From positions 1 to 6,907 of the forward strand of contig JAGWMT010000171.1 in NCBI GenBank assembly GCA_028871595.1: DNA of 6,907 nucleotides, in the 5' to 3' direction. Made by a program: the position numbers and the translations under genes. The notes beneath the pieces were generated by a model. It was not told where the DNA came from and did no database searches. It was given only the letters and a program-made list of their open reading frames with translations. The stretch comes from Elusimicrobiota bacterium (GTDB taxonomy: Bacteria > Elusimicrobiota > Elusimicrobia > UBA1565 > UBA9628). Below are positions 5,895 through 6,907 of the stretch, in pieces (within the stretch, counting starts at the first letter, position 1; each line of letters opens with the position of its first letter).

Positions 5895-6242
5895 ATGCGC
5901 GTTCTGTTCGCCGAGGACGATCCCCAGCTTCGGACCATGCTGGGGCGGATGCTCGGCGCGCTCGGGCATCAGGCGGAGGGCGTCCGTGACGGCCGCGAGT
6001 TGCTGCGTCTTGCCGGATCGGGCGGGCCGGACCTGGTGCTTTCGGACATCGATATGCCCGGATGCGACGGAATCCTCGCCGGGAAAATACTGAAGCGCGA
6101 TCGCCCCGGCCTGGCGTTTCTTTTGATGACCGGCGATCCGCGGTCGGCCGATGCGGCTCGCGCGGCGGGATTCCACCGGATTCTGTCGAAGCCGTTTTCC
6201 ATGGAGGAACTCGCGGCGGCGCTCGCCTCCGGCCCGCCTTGA
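5895..6242 (+). CDS. Single-domain response regulator receiver protein (CheY-like)
   Basis: The protein has 115 residues, the size of a lone receiver domain with no output domain. The acidic pair E7-D8-D9 in VLFAEDDPQL, the phospho-acceptor D51 in LVLSDIDMPGCDG, the switch threonine T79 in LLMTGD and the conserved K99-P100 in ILSKPF are all present, so it should be phosphorylatable by a histidine kinase. No kinase gene lies in the window. The frame extends upstream to an ATG at 5808, but that reading would run through the promoter and operator; the ATG at 5895 begins the canonical first beta strand, MRVLFAEDD. There is no Shine-Dalgarno sequence. It is divergent from the XRE regulator and probably repressed through the palindrome between them. 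It may act as a phosphorelay intermediate or bind a target protein directly. Confidence 0.93.
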   Translation: MRVLFAEDDPQLRTMLGRMLGALGHQAEGVRDGRELLRLAGSGGPDLVLSDIDMPGCDGILAGKILKRDRPGLAFLLMTGDPRSADAARAAGFHRILSKPFSMEELAAALASGPP

Positions 6243-6264
6243 CCCCGGGCGGGCGAGATTCCGG

Positions 6265-6294
6265 TTGATCGGCCTGGCGCGGTCGTGTTATACT
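6265..6294 (+). promoter_or_regulatory. Promoter for the small His/Cys protein; predicted leaderless
   Basis: TTGATC (6265-6270) and TATACT (6289-6294) are 18 nt apart; the -10 matches five of six positions and the -35 four of six. The GTG start codon at 6301 lies six nucleotides after the -10 box, where transcription would be expected to begin. The intervening CGTCCC has no ribosome-binding character. Confidence 0.6.
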
Positions 6295-6300
6295 CGTCCC

Positions 6301-6561
6301 GTGAAGCGTTTCGTGGCGGCGGTCGTCGCGTTCCTCTTCCTGTCCACCGCGACTCTTCACGTTTTCGCCCACGTGGGCGAGGTCCACGGCGATTGCGCCG
6401 TTTGCCAGGTCCAGCAGGCCGGGGTCGTCGTCGCGGCCGCTCCATGCGTCGCCGCCGCGGCCCTCGTCGCCATAGAAGTGCCGCCTCTCCCCGCGCTTCG
6501 CGCCCTTCCGGCGCGGACCTTCGCCGTCCCCTCCCGGGGCCCGCCCTCCGCGTCCGCCTGA
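6301..6561 (+). CDS. Small exported His/Cys protein (DUF2946-like)
   Basis: This 86-residue product starts at GTG with MKRFVAAVVAFLFLSTATLH, a clear signal peptide that could be cut after VFA at residue 23. The mature protein opens with HVGEVHGDCAVCQ, in which H24, H29, C32 and C35 form a compact potential metal- or redox-binding motif. An Ala/Val-rich hydrophobic stretch (about 38-60, with C49) and a Pro/Ala/Arg-rich tail follow. The layout resembles the short DUF2946-type proteins often found beside metal efflux or uptake genes, but the match is by pattern only and metal binding is inferred. The GTG fits the -10 box at 6289-6294; upstream in-frame codons overlap the receiver gene and lack a signal peptide. 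The next gene follows after 62 nt and is probably co-transcribed. Confidence 0.75.
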   Translation: MKRFVAAVVAFLFLSTATLHVFAHVGEVHGDCAVCQVQQAGVVVAAAPCVAAAALVAIEVPPLPALRALPARTFAVPSRGPPSASA

Positions 6562-6581
6562 ACCCGCCGCAAGTCGTCCGG

Positions 6582-6593
6582 GCCCGCGCGGGC
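6582..6593 (+). terminator. Weak hairpin between the small His/Cys gene and the outer-membrane gene
   Basis: GCCCGCGCGGGC is self-complementary and is followed by TCTTTC. It could fold as a 4-bp GC stem with a 4-nt loop and a short pyrimidine tail. The tail is poor for an intrinsic terminator, so it may at most attenuate read-through into the next gene. Confidence 0.25.
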
Positions 6594-6623
6594 TCTTTCG
6601 CATGGCATCCGTCAGGAGGGACT

Positions 6624-6907
6624 ATGTTCCGACGCTCATTCTTTCCGTTCATCTTCATGCTCGCCGCTCTCGCCCCGTCGGCGGGCGCGCAGGACGCCGC
6701 CGCCGCTCCGCAGGACACGCAATCCGTGATCAAGGATCTCCAGCAGAGGGTCGAAAAGCTGGAGGGCGCGCCGGCCAAGGCGGCGCTCAACTCGTTCAAT
6801 CCGGCCATCGGCATGGCCCTGGACACCGTGTTCCGCGACTCCAACGACAAGGCCGGCTTCCTGTTCCGGGCCGCCGAGCTCAACGTCGAGGCGCCGGTGG
6901 ACCCCTA
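6624..6907 (+). CDS. Exported coiled-coil outer-membrane protein, N-terminal part
   Basis: The ATG follows AGGAGG (6614-6619) by four nucleotides, and the frame is open to the window edge (94 complete codons; C-terminus missing). Residues 1-22 are a signal peptide (FRR, a hydrophobic core, then cleavage after SAGA before QDA). A low-complexity Ala/Gln/Asp stretch follows, then a short coiled coil at about 33-46 (SVIKDLQQRVEKLEG). From residue 55, SFNPAIGMALDTVFRDSNDK and FLFRAAELNVEAPVDP resemble the start of the beta-barrel in outer-membrane proteins that pair a coiled coil with a porin-like barrel, including those annotated as zinc-regulated outer-membrane proteins. That assignment rests on memory of the motif FNP...L...ELN. 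Its place after a His/Cys-rich exported protein fits a metal-related envelope function, but the substrate is unknown. Confidence 0.8.
   Translation, partial: MFRRSFFPFIFMLAALAPSAGAQDAAAAPQDTQSVIKDLQQRVEKLEGAPAKAALNSFNPAIGMALDTVFRDSNDKAGFLFRAAELNVEAPVDP

Noticed and set aside
6232..6254. GCCCGCC/GGCGGGC inverted repeat as a terminator after the receiver gene
   Set aside because: The 7-bp stem is real, but no T-tract follows (GAGATTCC), so an intrinsic terminator is not supported; such GC repeats are common in this composition.
1..6907. CRISPR array, tRNA, rRNA, insertion sequence or attachment sites
   Set aside because: I saw no regularly spaced repeats, no tRNA-like cloverleaf, no rRNA motifs, and no transposase or terminal repeats.

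Overview
The window is GC-rich bacterial DNA. It holds seven apparent genes, two of them cut by the window edges, one decayed gene, and several compact promoter regions. The gene set includes a prokaryotic OPT transporter, a DUF222-like HNH protein remnant, a tandem SPFH pair, and a coiled-coil outer-membrane protein. This suggests a Gram-negative, diderm bacterium. Elusimicrobiota is my best guess and a myxobacterium-like lineage is an alternative, but nothing here (no rRNA, no marker gene) settles it.

Layout. (1) 1-2709, minus strand: an OPT-family transporter, followed directly (stop and start codons abut) by an exported membrane protein that runs off the left edge. (2) 2746-3265, minus strand: remains of an HNH endonuclease-family gene. 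Recognisable pieces lie in all three frames and about half of the family's usual length is missing. (3) 3266-3524: an AT-richer divergent region with a perfect 16-bp palindrome and a good sigma-70-like promoter reading rightward. (4) 3525-5466, plus strand: two SPFH (band 7) membrane proteins in an operon, 1 nt apart. (5) 5471-5809, minus strand: an XRE-type regulator that converges on the SPFH operon with a 4-nt gap. (6) 5810-5894: a divergent control region with a perfect 7-3-7 palindrome inside the -35/-10 spacer of the rightward promoter. (7) 5895-6242, plus strand: a single-domain response-regulator receiver. (8) 6301-6561 and 6624-6907, plus strand: a tiny exported His/Cys protein and the start of an exported coiled-coil outer-membrane protein, possibly a metal-related pair.

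How they may work together. The OPT transporter and its neighbour form a translationally tight minus-strand unit. The two SPFH proteins probably assemble together in the inner membrane, as HflK/HflC or stomatin-type proteins do. The XRE protein is the obvious candidate to bind the palindrome and repress the receiver gene, and perhaps itself. For both the receiver and the His/Cys protein, the -10 box sits only 5-6 nt before the start codon and no Shine-Dalgarno sequence is visible, so leaderless mRNAs are predicted. The most interesting points are these leaderless start sites, the precisely placed operator, the paired SPFH operon and the three-frame HNH fossil. I see no CRISPR array, tRNA, rRNA, insertion sequence or recognisable defence system.
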